Program-made: the position numbers and the translations under genes
Shown: positions 1 through 7,404 of the stretch, one piece after another
Position numbering within the stretch: the stretch's first letter is position 1
Layout: every line of letters begins with the position of its first letter
The notes under the pieces: generated by a model
Databases searched by the model: none
The model's input: only the letters and a program-made list of their open reading frames with translations
Told to the model about the DNA's origin: nothing
Assembly (NCBI RefSeq): GCF_024105635.1
Contig: NZ_WYDQ01000001.1
Span: 3,038,501 to 3,102,500 of the forward strand
Origin: Oceanicola sp. 502str15
GTDB taxonomy: Bacteria; Pseudomonadota; Alphaproteobacteria; Rhodobacterales; Rhodobacteraceae
Reading direction: 5' to 3'
Length of the DNA stretch: 64,000 nucleotides

Positions 1-22
1 CCCCCGCCCCTTCCGCCAGGGC

Positions 23-622
23 TCACTTCTCCAGCACCCGCCGGATCTTGCCCATCGCGCTCTCCAGCTCCTCCTGGTAGCGGATCGGCTCGAAGAAATT
101 GCCGCGATCGTCGAACAGCAGCACGAAGGCCGAGTGGTCCATCGTGTAGCCCCCGCCCTCCAGCGGCACCTTCGAGGCATAGACCCGGAACGCCGCAATC
201 GCCTTGTCGATCTCTTCGCGCGCCCCCGAGACGCCCACCACGCCCGGCACCCAGGACACGTAGTCCCCGATCACCTCCACCGTGTCCCGCTCCGGGTCGA
301 CCGTCACGAAATAGGTGCGCAACGGGTCGCGCCCCTCCTCGGCCAGCTCTGCCTGCCAGAGGTCGATATCCCCCAGCGTCGTCGGGCAGACCTCGGGGCA
401 ATGGGCAAAGCCGAAGAACACCGCCGTCGGCGCGCCCCGCAGGCTGGCCTCGGTGAAGGCCGCGCCGTCGGTCCCCTCCAGCACGTAATCCCCGTGCCCG
501 AGATCAATCGAAGCCTCCGCGTTCATCCGTGGCGAGAGCCAGGCAAACCAGCCCACCGACGCCAGCGCCAGCAGCCCCAGCCCCGCGGTGAGCGACAAGG
601 CCAACTTCTGCGCCCCGCCCAT
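23..622 (-). CDS. SCO1/SenC/PrrC-family copper chaperone
   Basis: A 199-residue membrane-anchored thioredoxin-fold protein. Residues 7-29 form an N-terminal membrane anchor. The copper/redox motif CPEVC lies at C75 and C79, and a distal His at 163 (in TMDHSAF) completes the usual SCO metal site. The family delivers copper to the CuA centre of cytochrome c oxidase or acts as a thiol reductase on it. Its ATG overlaps the stop of the upstream PCuAC-fusion gene (ATGA), so the two are translationally coupled, which fits a copper-delivery operon. Length is normal for bacterial SCO proteins. Family assignment is firm; copper delivery rather than redox signalling is inferred from the neighbour. Confidence 0.93.
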   Translation of the reverse strand: MGGAQKLALSLTAGLGLLALASVGWFAWLSPRMNAEASIDLGHGDYVLEGTDGAAFTEASLRGAPTAVFFGFAHCPEVCPTTLGDIDLWQAELAEEGRDPLRTYFVTVDPERDTVEVIGDYVSWVPGVVGVSGAREEIDKAIAAFRVYASKVPLEGGGYTMDHSAFVLLFDDRGNFFEPIRYQEELESAMGKIRRVLEK

Positions 623-1599
623 CAGTTGCCACCATGCCCGGCATGGGCACCACGCCCGCCGTGCCCACCACCGCCAATCTCACCCCGCGGCTTCACCGGA
701 AACCGCAAGCGCAGCTCACCTGCCGTCTCGAAGACCAGCGTCACCTCGGCCACCTCCCCGGCGACCAACGGCCCCGAAAGCTCCGTGAACATCAGATGAA
801 AGCCCCCCGGCTCCAGCACCACCGTCTCCCCGGCAGGGATCGGCAGGCCACCGGGCAGCGCGCGCATCTTCATCACGTCGCGCTCCATCGCCATCTCGTG
901 GACCTCCACGCGCCCGGCCATGGAGCTGCGCGCGCCGATCAGCACATCGCCCTGCGTCCCGGTGTTGGTGATGGTCATGAAGCCCCCGGCCACCGGCTGG
1001 TTTGGCAGGGTCGCCGCCGCCGCAGGCGCGGTGATCTCCAGCGCCCCCAGCACCGCCTTCTCCGACGCACGACCATGCCCGCCATCGCCGGCCACGAGCC
1101 TTACGCCCGGCGCAGGCCCGGCCACGCCCTCCGCCCCGCTGGTGTCGGTCCACTCCACCGTGCCATTGGCACAGGTTTGAACTGCCGGAAAGAACATCAC
1201 CGCGCCCGCCTCCATCTGCGGGCCAACCGCGCCGCGCAGGGTGAACTCGTCATAGAAGGCATCCGGCAGATCGCCCCCGCGCCACGTCACCGCCCGAACC
1301 CCCTCGGCCATCTCGGTGCCGTGGTTGTCATAGGGGGTGGCATAGGGGCCGGTCTCGGTTTCCAGCACCCAGCCCGCCTTGGGCATCGGCTTCACCGCGT
1401 AGAACCCCTCGGGGATCTCGATCCGCACCGCCTCGGTCGCCTCCCCCTCGCAACCGTGGGGCACCCGCAGGGTGATCTTGGTGGTCGCGCCAATGGCGGC
1501 TTCGCTCTGTTCAAGGGTGGCATGGGCCTGCGCCGCACCGGCAAGCAGGCCGAGGGCAAGCAGGGCCCCGGTCGATCTGGTCAACATCTTCGTCTCCAT
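622..1599 (-). CDS. DUF1775 (YcnI-like) - PCuAC copper chaperone fusion
   Basis: A 325-residue exported protein. A signal peptide ends near AQA at residue 25, so mature His26 becomes the N-terminus, as in YcnI-type copper proteins. Residues 26-165 match DUF1775 (YcnI). Residues 185-303 match the periplasmic Cu(I) chaperone PCuAC, with H234, M236, M245, H268 and M270 as the expected His/Met ligands. A short His/Gly-rich tail (residues 310-325) could also bind metal. The gene overlaps the downstream SCO1-like gene by 4 bases. PCuAC and SCO proteins cooperate in copper loading of haem-copper oxidases. Both domains are recognised by sequence pattern; the cooperative role is inferred. Confidence 0.9.
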   Translation of the reverse strand: METKMLTRSTGALLALGLLAGAAQAHATLEQSEAAIGATTKITLRVPHGCEGEATEAVRIEIPEGFYAVKPMPKAGWVLETETGPYATPYDNHGTEMAEGVRAVTWRGGDLPDAFYDEFTLRGAVGPQMEAGAVMFFPAVQTCANGTVEWTDTSGAEGVAGPAPGVRLVAGDGGHGRASEKAVLGALEITAPAAAATLPNQPVAGGFMTITNTGTQGDVLIGARSSMAGRVEVHEMAMERDVMKMRALPGGLPIPAGETVVLEPGGFHLMFTELSGPLVAGEVAEVTLVFETAGELRLRFPVKPRGEIGGGGHGGRGAHAGHGGN

Positions 1600-1653
1600 G
1601 AGAATCCGGGCGCAGGTCCGCCCCGCGCCAATAAGGTCAGTCGTTCGGAAAGC

Positions 1654-2007
1654 TCAGGAGAGGCGCGGCGGCGCCCGCGTGGTCACGTGATCGGCAATGT
1701 GCTGCGGCCCGCGCAGCAGGTCGGTGCCGCGCTGCTCGAGGATCACCCGCGCCAGACGGTCCACCGCATCGGGCGCGGCAAGGCGCGGCGGCTCGGGCAG
1801 CTTGTGGCAGAACGGGCAGTGATAGGCCCCGCCGAGGGCCATCTCGCCGCAAAGGTCATCCACCTCGAACCCGAGCGCCGAAATCTCCGCCGCTTCAATT
1901 GCGGCCTCCGAAGGCGGCCCCATGTGATGCGCCGAAACCGCCCCCATCACCGCCAACATCAAGGCGGCGGCATAGGCAATCAGGGTCTGGCGAAACGCGC
2001 GGGTCAT
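1654..2007 (-). CDS. Small exported protein with HCPFCH motif (DUF2946-like)
   Basis: A 117-residue protein starting at MTRAFRQ. An upstream in-frame extension to 2112 is Arg/His-rich and unlikely to be translated. Residues 8-26 are a hydrophobic signal or anchor ending in AVSAHH. A conserved-looking HCPFCH motif around residues 63-68 plus another Cys near 53 suggest metal or thiol chemistry. It resembles the DUF2946 family of small exported Cys-motif proteins, often found with copper genes, and lies 54 bp upstream of the PCuAC fusion on the same strand. No biochemical function is assigned. The tail is low-complexity. Confidence 0.65.
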   Translation of the reverse strand: MTRAFRQTLIAYAAALMLAVMGAVSAHHMGPPSEAAIEAAEISALGFEVDDLCGEMALGGAYHCPFCHKLPEPPRLAAPDAVDRLARVILEQRGTDLLRGPQHIADHVTTRAPPRLS

Positions 2008-2152
2008 GGCGCGGTGATGCCGCAAATGGCGGCCATGGGGAAGCGCCCGATGTGTCGCAGCCCAAGGGACGGCGGGTGGGGTGTCATCGCGCCAAAGGCG
2101 CGTAAAGAGCAAAAGGATGCGCAGGCCACGCAGGTCACCCGCCGCACCAACG

Positions 2153-2179
2153 AAAAAGGGCGAGCCACCCGGCCCGCCC
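2153..2179 (-). terminator. Rho-independent terminator after rplA
   Basis: On the minus strand a 9-bp stem (GGGCGGGCC pairing with GGCTCGCCC, one G-T pair) with a 4-base loop is followed by TTTTT. It lies 26 bp past the rplA stop and should end the rplK-rplA transcript before the copper genes. Confidence 0.88.
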
Positions 2180-2205
2180 CTCTCAAACTCATTCGCTGTC
2201 CGGGC

Positions 2206-2904
2206 TCAGTTGCCCAGCGCGTTGTCCACTTCGATGGTCACGCCCGGGCCCATGGTCGAAGAAATCGCGATCTTCGTCATGTAGGTGCCCTTCGCACCGG
2301 TCGGCTTGGCCTTGGAAACGGCGTCCACGAAGGCGCGCACGTTTTCAACCAGCTTGCCCTCGTCGAACGAGGCCTTGCCGATGCCCGCATGCACAACCCC
2401 GGCCTTCTCGGCCTTGAACTGCACTTCACCGCCCTTGGCGGCTTCCACGGCTTCCTTCACGTCCATCGTCACGGTGCCGACCTTGGGGTTCGGCATCAGG
2501 TTGCGCGGACCAAGCACCTTACCCAGACGGCCGACGATCGGCATCATGTCGGGGGTGGCGATGCAGCGATCGAAGTCGATCTTGCCGCCCTGAACGATTT
2601 CCATCAGGTCTTCCGCGCCCACGATGTCGGCGCCGGCCTTCTTGGCCTCGTCAGCCTTGTCGCCACGGGCGAACACGGCCACGCGAACTTCCTTGCCGGT
2701 GCCGTTGGGCAGGGCAACCTTGCCACGCACCATCTGGTCGGCGTGGCGCGGGTCGACGCCGAGGTTCATGGCAATCTCGACGGTCTCGTCGAACTTGGCG
2801 CTCGCATTGCCCTTCACCAGGGCCACGGCTTCTTCCACGGTCAGGTCCAGCTTGCCTTCAAAGGCTTCGCGGGCGGCGCGGGTACGTTTTCCGAGTTTTG
2901 CCAT
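2206..2904 (-). CDS. rplA: 50S ribosomal protein L1
   Basis: A 232-residue protein of full family length. It has the L1 N-terminal segment ([15 protein letters not shown]) and the central signature [20 protein letters not shown]1 forms the mobile L1 stalk on 23S rRNA near the E site and in other bacteria represses its own mRNA. Its start is one base after the rplK stop, so the pair is cotranscribed and coupled. A good terminator follows. rplJ and rplL, which normally come next in proteobacteria, are absent; copper genes follow instead. Confidence 0.98.
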   Translation of the reverse strand: MAKLGKRTRAAREAFEGKLDLTVEEAVALVKGNASAKFDETVEIAMNLGVDPRHADQMVRGKVALPNGTGKEVRVAVFARGDKADEAKKAGADIVGAEDLMEIVQGGKIDFDRCIATPDMMPIVGRLGKVLGPRNLMPNPKVGTVTMDVKEAVEAAKGGEVQFKAEKAGVVHAGIGKASFDEGKLVENVRAFVDAVSKAKPTGAKGTYMTKIAISSTMGPGVTIEVDNALGN

Positions 2905-2905
2905 C

Positions 2906-3331
2906 TTACTTCACCTCGATGCCCATGGACGTCGCAGAACCGACGATGATCTTCATCGCGCCTTCGATGTCGTTGGCGTTCAGATCTTTCATCTTGGCTT
3001 CGGCGATCTCGCGCACCTGGGCAACGGTCACGCTGCCGACAGTCTCGCGGGAGGGGTTGTTGGCCCCCGATTTCACCTTGGCCGCCTTCTTCAGATAGTA
3101 AGACGCGGGGGGCGTCTTGATATCCATCGAGAACGACTTGTCCTGGTAGTAGGTGATCACGGTCGGGCAGGGGGCACCCTGCTCCATTTCCTGCGTCTTG
3201 GCGTTGAACGCCTTGCAGAATTCCATGATGTTGATGCCGCGCTGACCCAGCGCCGGACCAACCGGCGGAGAGGGGTTTGCTTGTCCGGCGGGCACCTGAA
3301 GCTTCATGGTGCCGGCAATCTTCTTGGCCAT
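2906..3331 (-). CDS. rplK: 50S ribosomal protein L11
   Basis: A 141-residue protein with the L11 N-terminal signature ([23 protein letters not shown]) and the Gly/Pro-rich '[20 protein letters not shown]' segment. It binds the GTPase-associated region of 23S rRNA and is needed for stringent RelA activation. A strong Shine-Dalgarno (AAAGGAGG) lies 7 bp before the ATG. A sigma70-like promoter is visible at 3469-3497, giving a leader of about 130 nt that could carry regulatory structure. The gene is the first of the rplK-rplA pair. Confidence 0.98.
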   Translation of the reverse strand: MAKKIAGTMKLQVPAGQANPSPPVGPALGQRGINIMEFCKAFNAKTQEMEQGAPCPTVITYYQDKSFSMDIKTPPASYYLKKAAKVKSGANNPSRETVGSVTVAQVREIAEAKMKDLNANDIEGAMKIIVGSATSMGIEVK

Positions 3332-3681
3332 TTGGGCCTCCTTTGCTCAACGGCAGCCCAACGCGACGGGCCGCCTGTCTGTTGACGTGGTCCGGCTTGG
3401 CACCCGCGAGCGCCGCCCCTCCCACGCGATTCGGCCCCGCCATGGCGGCGGGGGACGAAGGAAGCCGCGTCATAGGAGCATTTCGCCCTTGCGTCAAACG
3501 CTCAATGGCCCGGCCTTGCCACACCTGCCACCGCCGCCCGCCACCTTCCGCCCACCGGCCTGTCACGCTGACGCAACGACATCTCCCCAGCCGCAGGATT
3601 GCCGCAATCCCGCCCCGATCCCGCCGGATGCGGGCTTATTGTGGGTCAGGTAGCGATAGCACCAGGCAAGGAGCCGTTCAG
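3332..3681. other. 350-bp intergenic region with rplKA leader and divergent upstream region
   Basis: No ORF here is supported. The minus strand carries the rplKA promoter and its leader of about 130 nt. The plus strand carries the region upstream of the small gene at 3682, with GGAG about 9 bp before its ATG. No convincing terminator or RNA gene was recognised. Confidence 0.6.
3469..3497 (-). promoter_or_regulatory. Sigma70-like promoter of rplK-rplA
   Basis: Minus strand: TTGACG (3497-3492), a 17-bp spacer, then TATGAC (3474-3469). Predicted transcription starts near 3462, about 130 nt before rplK. Spacing is ideal and the -35 matches 5 of 6. Confidence 0.75.
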
Positions 3682-4029
3682 ATGATGCATTCAGACAGCG
3701 AAACCTTCAAAGCCGCCAACCCCGCAGGCGCCTGGCTTGCCGTGAGCTACCGTCTCGACGACATCCGCGGCGCCACCCCGGGCCGCACCACCGCCCGCGA
3801 GTTCTGCGAAGAGGCCATGGTGCTGATCGAGGCCTCGCTGGAAATGGCCGAGCTGGGCCGGAGCACCGGCACCCAGGAAATGCCCAACGGCGACGACACC
3901 GGCGCCCTCTGGATCGGCTTTTCCGTGGCCGATGCCGACCGCGCCGAAGCGGTGATCCGCAGCACCGTCGAAGGCACCAGCTACAGCGGCTTCACCGCGA
4001 TCTCCCGCGCCGATCCCGCCGCCGCCTGA
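3682..4029 (+). CDS. Hypothetical 115-residue protein
   Basis: The start is chosen at MMHSDSETF because GGAG lies about 9 bp upstream; the longer in-frame extension has no Shine-Dalgarno and unusual composition. No signal peptide or membrane segment. The sequence looks like a compact soluble alpha/beta protein (AWLAVSYRLDDIRGATPGRT at the start, ALWIGFSVADADRAEAVI later). No family is recognised. It runs opposite to the flanking translation genes and ends in a hairpin terminator. Codon use matches its neighbours, so it is probably real, but its function is unknown. Confidence 0.7.
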   Translation: MMHSDSETFKAANPAGAWLAVSYRLDDIRGATPGRTTAREFCEEAMVLIEASLEMAELGRSTGTQEMPNGDDTGALWIGFSVADADRAEAVIRSTVEGTSYSGFTAISRADPAAA

Positions 4030-4052
4030 CCGCCGGCGGCCACACATCTCAC

Positions 4053-4078
4053 GGCCGGGCCTCCGCTGCCCGGCCTTT
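4053..4078 (+). terminator. Hairpin terminator after the 115-residue gene
   Basis: GGCCGGGC, a 7-base loop, then GCCCGGCC followed by TTT. It sits 24 bp past the plus-strand stop and between convergent genes, so it may act on both. Confidence 0.65.
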
Positions 4079-4102
4079 CCGCGTCTGCCTCGATGCGTGT
4101 CC

Positions 4103-5254
4103 TCAATGTGAGTAATGGGCCTTCAGGGTCCGCTGCGCCGGCCCGTTGACCTCGGGGTCTTCCATCGCGGCGAGGCGCTCCAGCACCGGGGCCATCCCCT
4201 CCACCCGCGCCTGCATCTCGGTGGCGCACATCATCGCCTCCCAGCCGTGGCCCGCGTCGATCATCCGGGTGATGAACGCGGGCGCATGGCAAAACCCCTC
4301 GTGCACATAGAACCAGAAGCTCTGCGCACTCGGCAGATAGGGCTCCTCGTCCCCCTTCGACAGAACCTCCAGCACCCAGCCCTGCACGTCGAACCTCGGC
4401 AGCTCCTTTTGCAGCATGTCGAACGGCCCGCCCATGTCGGCGTCGATCCCCTGCAGGAACCCCCCCGCCACGATCCGCCGATGGCCCTTCACGGCCGAGA
4501 TGTGGTCGAGCGCCCAAGGCAGTGGCTTGGGGGTGGAGCGGGTGAACAGCTCAAAGGCGTAGAGCGTGCCGAAATAGACCCCGGCGGCCCCGGCCACCAG
4601 CGGATGCGGGTCTTCGAGCTGCGGCAGCACCTCGGCCACGCAATTCTCCCACGTCAGCCGCTGGCTGCCCTGCTCGGCGAGGGTCGACAGGGCAAAGGCC
4701 CGGTGCAACGCGGCATGGTCGGCGGGGGCCACCTCCGCCAGCCAGGCGTCGATGATCTGCGCAAAGGGGGCGAGCGGAAACTCATGCGCCGTCCAGCAGA
4801 AGGAAAGATGCGCCAGCGGCCTGTCGCCAAAGGCGGCGGCGAGGTGGTCGAGCCAGGGGCGCGCAAGGGCGCGGGCCTCGTCGCTGTCGAGCGGCACATG
4901 GGGCACGGGCACCGGCTCCGCCGGCGCGCCCGCCGGCATCTCCCGGCCCAGCGCCACGGCGCGGGTGATCGCGTGCTGCACATGCGCCCGGTGCCGCGCA
5001 CCCTCGTCAAAGAAACTGGTCGTGATCAGCTCCGCCGCCTTGCGGCGAATGCGCTCGCCCGGCCAGTCGGCGGACAGCGCGGGCGGCGGGCCGTTCAGCC
5101 CCAGCACCCTGTAGCAGACATGAAAAAGCCGCCGGAACTCGGCGGCTTTCACTTCGGATGGGCGGCTGGCCTTTAGCTCTGAAAGCGCGGCCTCCAGCCC
5201 CTCGGTCTCGGTCAGCGCGGCTTCGGCGCGGGTCAGGGCCTCGCCAAAGCTCAT
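4103..5254 (-). CDS. Uncharacterised 383-residue protein coupled to nusG
   Basis: The start MSFGEALTRAEAAL is 4 bp after the nusG stop, implying translational coupling; a longer in-frame form reaching 5314 would overlap nusG and is Arg/Ser-rich, so it was not chosen. The protein is soluble and acidic, with no signal peptide or membrane segment. Aromatic/His/Cys-rich stretches such as SFWFYVHEGFCHAPAFI (about residues 320-336) and HLSFCWTAHEFPLAPF near the middle stand out. No family or catalytic motif is recognised. Position in the secE-nusG transcript hints at a housekeeping link but proves nothing. Confidence 0.8.
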   Translation of the reverse strand: MSFGEALTRAEAALTETEGLEAALSELKASRPSEVKAAEFRRLFHVCYRVLGLNGPPPALSADWPGERIRRKAAELITTSFFDEGARHRAHVQHAITRAVALGREMPAGAPAEPVPVPHVPLDSDEARALARPWLDHLAAAFGDRPLAHLSFCWTAHEFPLAPFAQIIDAWLAEVAPADHAALHRAFALSTLAEQGSQRLTWENCVAEVLPQLEDPHPLVAGAAGVYFGTLYAFELFTRSTPKPLPWALDHISAVKGHRRIVAGGFLQGIDADMGGPFDMLQKELPRFDVQGWVLEVLSKGDEEPYLPSAQSFWFYVHEGFCHAPAFITRMIDAGHGWEAMMCATEMQARVEGMAPVLERLAAMEDPEVNGPAQRTLKAHYSH

Positions 5255-5258
5255 GCCC

Positions 5259-5792
5259 TCAGGTCTGCTTCGTGACCTGGGTGAACTCCAGCTCGACAGG
5301 CGTCGCCCGGCCAAAGATCGACACGGTCACCTTCAGGCGCTGGCCGTCGTCGTCGACCTCCTCCACGTTGCCGCTGAAGCCCTCGAACGGCCCGTCGGTC
5401 ACGTTCACATTCTCGCCCACCTCGAAGGTGATCAGGCTGCGCGGCGCGGCATCGCTCTCCTCGACACGGCCCAAGATCGCCTCGACCTCGCTGTCGCGCA
5501 TCGGCATCGGGCGGCCCTGCGGCCCCAGAAACCCGGTGACCCGGTTGATCGAGGTGATCAGGTGATAGCCCGCATCGCTCATGTCCATCCGCACCAGCAC
5601 GTAGCCGGGCATGAACCGCCGCTCGGCGGTGACTTTCTTGCCCCGGCGCACCTCGATGACCTCTTCGGTCGGCACCAGCACCTCTTCGATCTCGTCGGTC
5701 AGCCCACCGGCCTCCGCATCCGTCCGGATCTGCTCGGCCACCTTCTTCTCGAAGTTCGAGAGAACCGCCACCGAATACCACCGCTTCGCCAT
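5259..5792 (-). CDS. nusG: Transcription termination/antitermination factor NusG
   Basis: A 177-residue protein starting at MAKRWYSVAVLSNFEKK. An N-terminal NGN domain (residues 1-115, including RRFMPGYVLVRMDMSD) is followed by a C-terminal KOW domain (VGENVNVTDGPFEGFSG). NusG binds RNA polymerase and links it to Rho or to ribosomal protein S10. The start was set at MAKRWYSV by family alignment, dropping a 10-residue extension. secE lies upstream but a terminator hairpin sits between them. rplK is not directly downstream as in most proteobacteria. Confidence 0.97.
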   Translation of the reverse strand: MAKRWYSVAVLSNFEKKVAEQIRTDAEAGGLTDEIEEVLVPTEEVIEVRRGKKVTAERRFMPGYVLVRMDMSDAGYHLITSINRVTGFLGPQGRPMPMRDSEVEAILGRVEESDAAPRSLITFEVGENVNVTDGPFEGFSGNVEEVDDDGQRLKVTVSIFGRATPVELEFTQVTKQT

Positions 5793-5849
5793 GTCAAACC
5801 TGCTTGTCTGTTGGCCCCTCACCGGGGCGCGTCAATCCGACTCCCCGAT

Positions 5850-5882
5850 AAAAAACGGGCGCGCCGTCGATTCGGGCGCGCC
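5850..5882 (-). terminator. Terminator hairpin between secE and nusG
   Basis: On the minus strand two copies of the self-complementary octamer GGCGCGCC, 9 bases apart, form a stem followed by CGTTTTTT. It lies 58 bp upstream of nusG, so secE transcripts should end or be attenuated here. A weak -35 (TTGACG, 5835-5830) just downstream could give nusG its own promoter. Confidence 0.8.
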
Positions 5883-5932
5883 ATGTTTTCGGGGATTGAA
5901 AGCGGGATAAACCGATGGGCCGGTGATTTCAA

Positions 5933-5953
5933 GTAGGGTGGGTGAAACCCACC
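5933..5953. repeat. Short palindromic repeat, copy 1 (GTAGGGTGGGT...ACCCACC)
   Basis: A GTAGGGTGGGT head and ACCCACC tail separated by GAA form a hairpin. The identical 21-bp unit recurs at 15051-15071 and a variant with changed arms lies at 35376. This copy sits just past the secE stop, and a distal CCTACCC at 5962-5968 extends the pairing into the last secE codons. Confidence 0.75.
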
Positions 5954-5962
5954 AAACGCATC

Positions 5963-6160
5963 CTACCCGAACAGCCCGAGGATCTGGGTCAGCCCGGTGC
6001 GGATCATCCAGTCGACGAAAAAGAAGAACACGCCGGTCAGCAGCGCCATGATGAACACCATCACCGTCGTCAGCACCACCTCGCGGCGGCTCGGCCACAC
6101 GACCTTGCCCACCTCGGTGCGGACCTGCTGGATGAACTGAAGCGGATTGGCGCTGGCCAT
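5963..6160 (-). CDS. secE: Preprotein translocase subunit SecE
   Basis: A 65-residue protein of the short, single-helix SecE type. MASANPLQFIQQVRTEVGKVVWPSRREV is the conserved amphipathic cytoplasmic segment with KVVWPSR, followed by one membrane helix (about residues 34-56). SecE clamps SecY in the translocon. The start at MASANP agrees with AGGAAAGAG upstream; a longer form adds 12 unlikely residues. It precedes nusG as in most bacteria. Confidence 0.95.
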   Translation of the reverse strand: MASANPLQFIQQVRTEVGKVVWPSRREVVLTTVMVFIMALLTGVFFFFVDWMIRTGLTQILGLFG

Positions 6161-6193
6161 GGGGTGCTCTTTCCTCGGGTATCGTTCCGGGGG

Positions 6194-6222
6194 CACTTAC
6201 GGGCTTCGCGTGGCGATTTCAA
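6194..6222 (-). promoter_or_regulatory. Promoter of secE
   Basis: Minus strand TTGAAA (6222-6217), a 17-bp spacer, TAAGTG (6199-6194), about 30 bp upstream of the secE start. The -35 is good and the -10 moderate. Confidence 0.55.
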
Positions 6223-6227
6223 GGCTC

Positions 6228-6252
6228 ACGGTGCCGCATCACGCGGCACCGT
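6228..6252. terminator. Perfect 10-bp hairpin without T-run
   Basis: ACGGTGCCGC and GCGGCACCGT are perfect complements around a 5-base loop. It lies 18 bp past the stop of the minus-strand propeller gene and just upstream of the secE promoter. It lacks a U-tract, so termination is only a guess. Confidence 0.45.
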
Positions 6253-6270
6253 GGCGCGCACTCCCCCTGC

Positions 6271-7308
6271 TCAGTAGACCGGATATGCCGTCGCCGTGCC
6301 CGCCGCCCGGTCGATCACCACCAGCCGCCAGCCATCGGTCACCGCCACCACCCGGCCATCGGGCAGGTACTCGAAGCCCTGGGTCTTCTCGAACCAGCCG
6401 GGCAGGTCTTCCACGCCCAGCGTCAGCGGGGCGCCACCGGCGACGGGGATGAAGCTCACCTTGCCACCATCGCCCGCCACGATCTCGGTGCCATCGGGGC
6501 TGATCTCGGCATAATCGCCATTGGTGCGCTGGAGGTCGAGCATCGTCACCTCGCCGGCGGCATCCGCCACCATCGGGTCGCTGCCGGGCTTGAGGTAGAA
6601 CACCTGCTCGCCCACCGCGCGCACATCGTCAAAGTTCGAGCCGCTGTACCAGCTCCCGGTCGCCGCGGTCGTGCCCGCCTCCAGATCGACCTTCAGAAGC
6701 TGCGCCACGTAGCCATCGTGCTTCTTGCGAAAGATCTCCTTGTCGAGCCCCTTCACATCGTCGCCCGGTTTTTCCTTGGTCTCGTCCTCGCTCTTTTCCT
6801 GCCGGGTGATCGCATAGAGCATGGTGCCGTCATCGCTGAGGCCCGCGCTGTCGATCTGCGTTCCCTCCGGCGTCGCCACGGTCTTCTGCTGCCCGCCGGT
6901 GGTGGCGTCGATCACCGTGATCTCCGATCCGCCCGACACCCCGCGCCAGGTCACGATCCGGTTCGCCTCGGGGCGGAACGCCATGTCGCGCACCCGCTGG
7001 ATCTCCCATTTCTTGCTCATGTCGGCGGCGGCATAGGCGGTCAGCATGTCGTCGCTGTCGAGCACGTAGACAAGGCTGCCGTCGGCCGAGTGATCCATCC
7101 AAACCGGCATCGCCGGGCTCCAGATCCGCTCCTTCACCTCGAAGGTTGCGGCGTCGATCACATAGATCACCCGGTTGTCGCCGCCCGCCAGCAGGGTGGC
7201 GCCATCGGGGCTGAGGGAAAATCCGCCAAGGCCGCCCGAGGGCAGGTTGGCGGCGGCGGGCAGGGCAAGGGTGGTCGATAGGGCAAGAGCCGCAACAATG
7301 CGCTTCAT
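6271..7308 (-). CDS. Periplasmic beta-propeller (WD40/YVTN-like) protein
   Basis: A 345-residue protein starting at MKRIVAALALST, with a signal peptide cut after PAAA (about residue 20). The rest shows repeated propeller blades, for example GGFSLSPDGATLLAGG, WMDHSADGSLVYVLDS, GLSDDGTMLYAIT and YAEISPDGTEIVAGD, typical of YVTN/WD40-like proteins. A lysine/aspartate-rich insert (residues 173-200) interrupts one blade. Such proteins are often ligand-binding or structural in the periplasm; no catalytic residues are visible. It is monocistronic, between secE and an AraC regulator. Role unknown. Confidence 0.8.
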   Translation of the reverse strand: MKRIVAALALSTTLALPAAANLPSGGLGGFSLSPDGATLLAGGDNRVIYVIDAATFEVKERIWSPAMPVWMDHSADGSLVYVLDSDDMLTAYAAADMSKKWEIQRVRDMAFRPEANRIVTWRGVSGGSEITVIDATTGGQQKTVATPEGTQIDSAGLSDDGTMLYAITRQEKSEDETKEKPGDDVKGLDKEIFRKKHDGYVAQLLKVDLEAGTTAATGSWYSGSNFDDVRAVGEQVFYLKPGSDPMVADAAGEVTMLDLQRTNGDYAEISPDGTEIVAGDGGKVSFIPVAGGAPLTLGVEDLPGWFEKTQGFEYLPDGRVVAVTDGWRLVVIDRAAGTATAYPVY

Positions 7309-7404
7309 GGAAATGTCTCCGGTTGAATGACTTGGTCTAACGCGCGCAAGGCTGGCAGGCCATTTCCGCTCGGTCAAGCCCCGGAGGCTCCGGCGCAGGG
7401 TCGC

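Noticed and set aside
634-2949. Long plus-strand open frame over the copper and rplA genes
   Set aside because: The minus-strand genes here are unambiguous (L1, PCuAC, SCO1), and the plus frame has shadow composition and no recognisable motif.
5858-5882. GGCGCGCC octamers as restriction or insertion scars
   Set aside because: The two octamers simply form the stem of a terminator followed by a T-run, which explains them fully.
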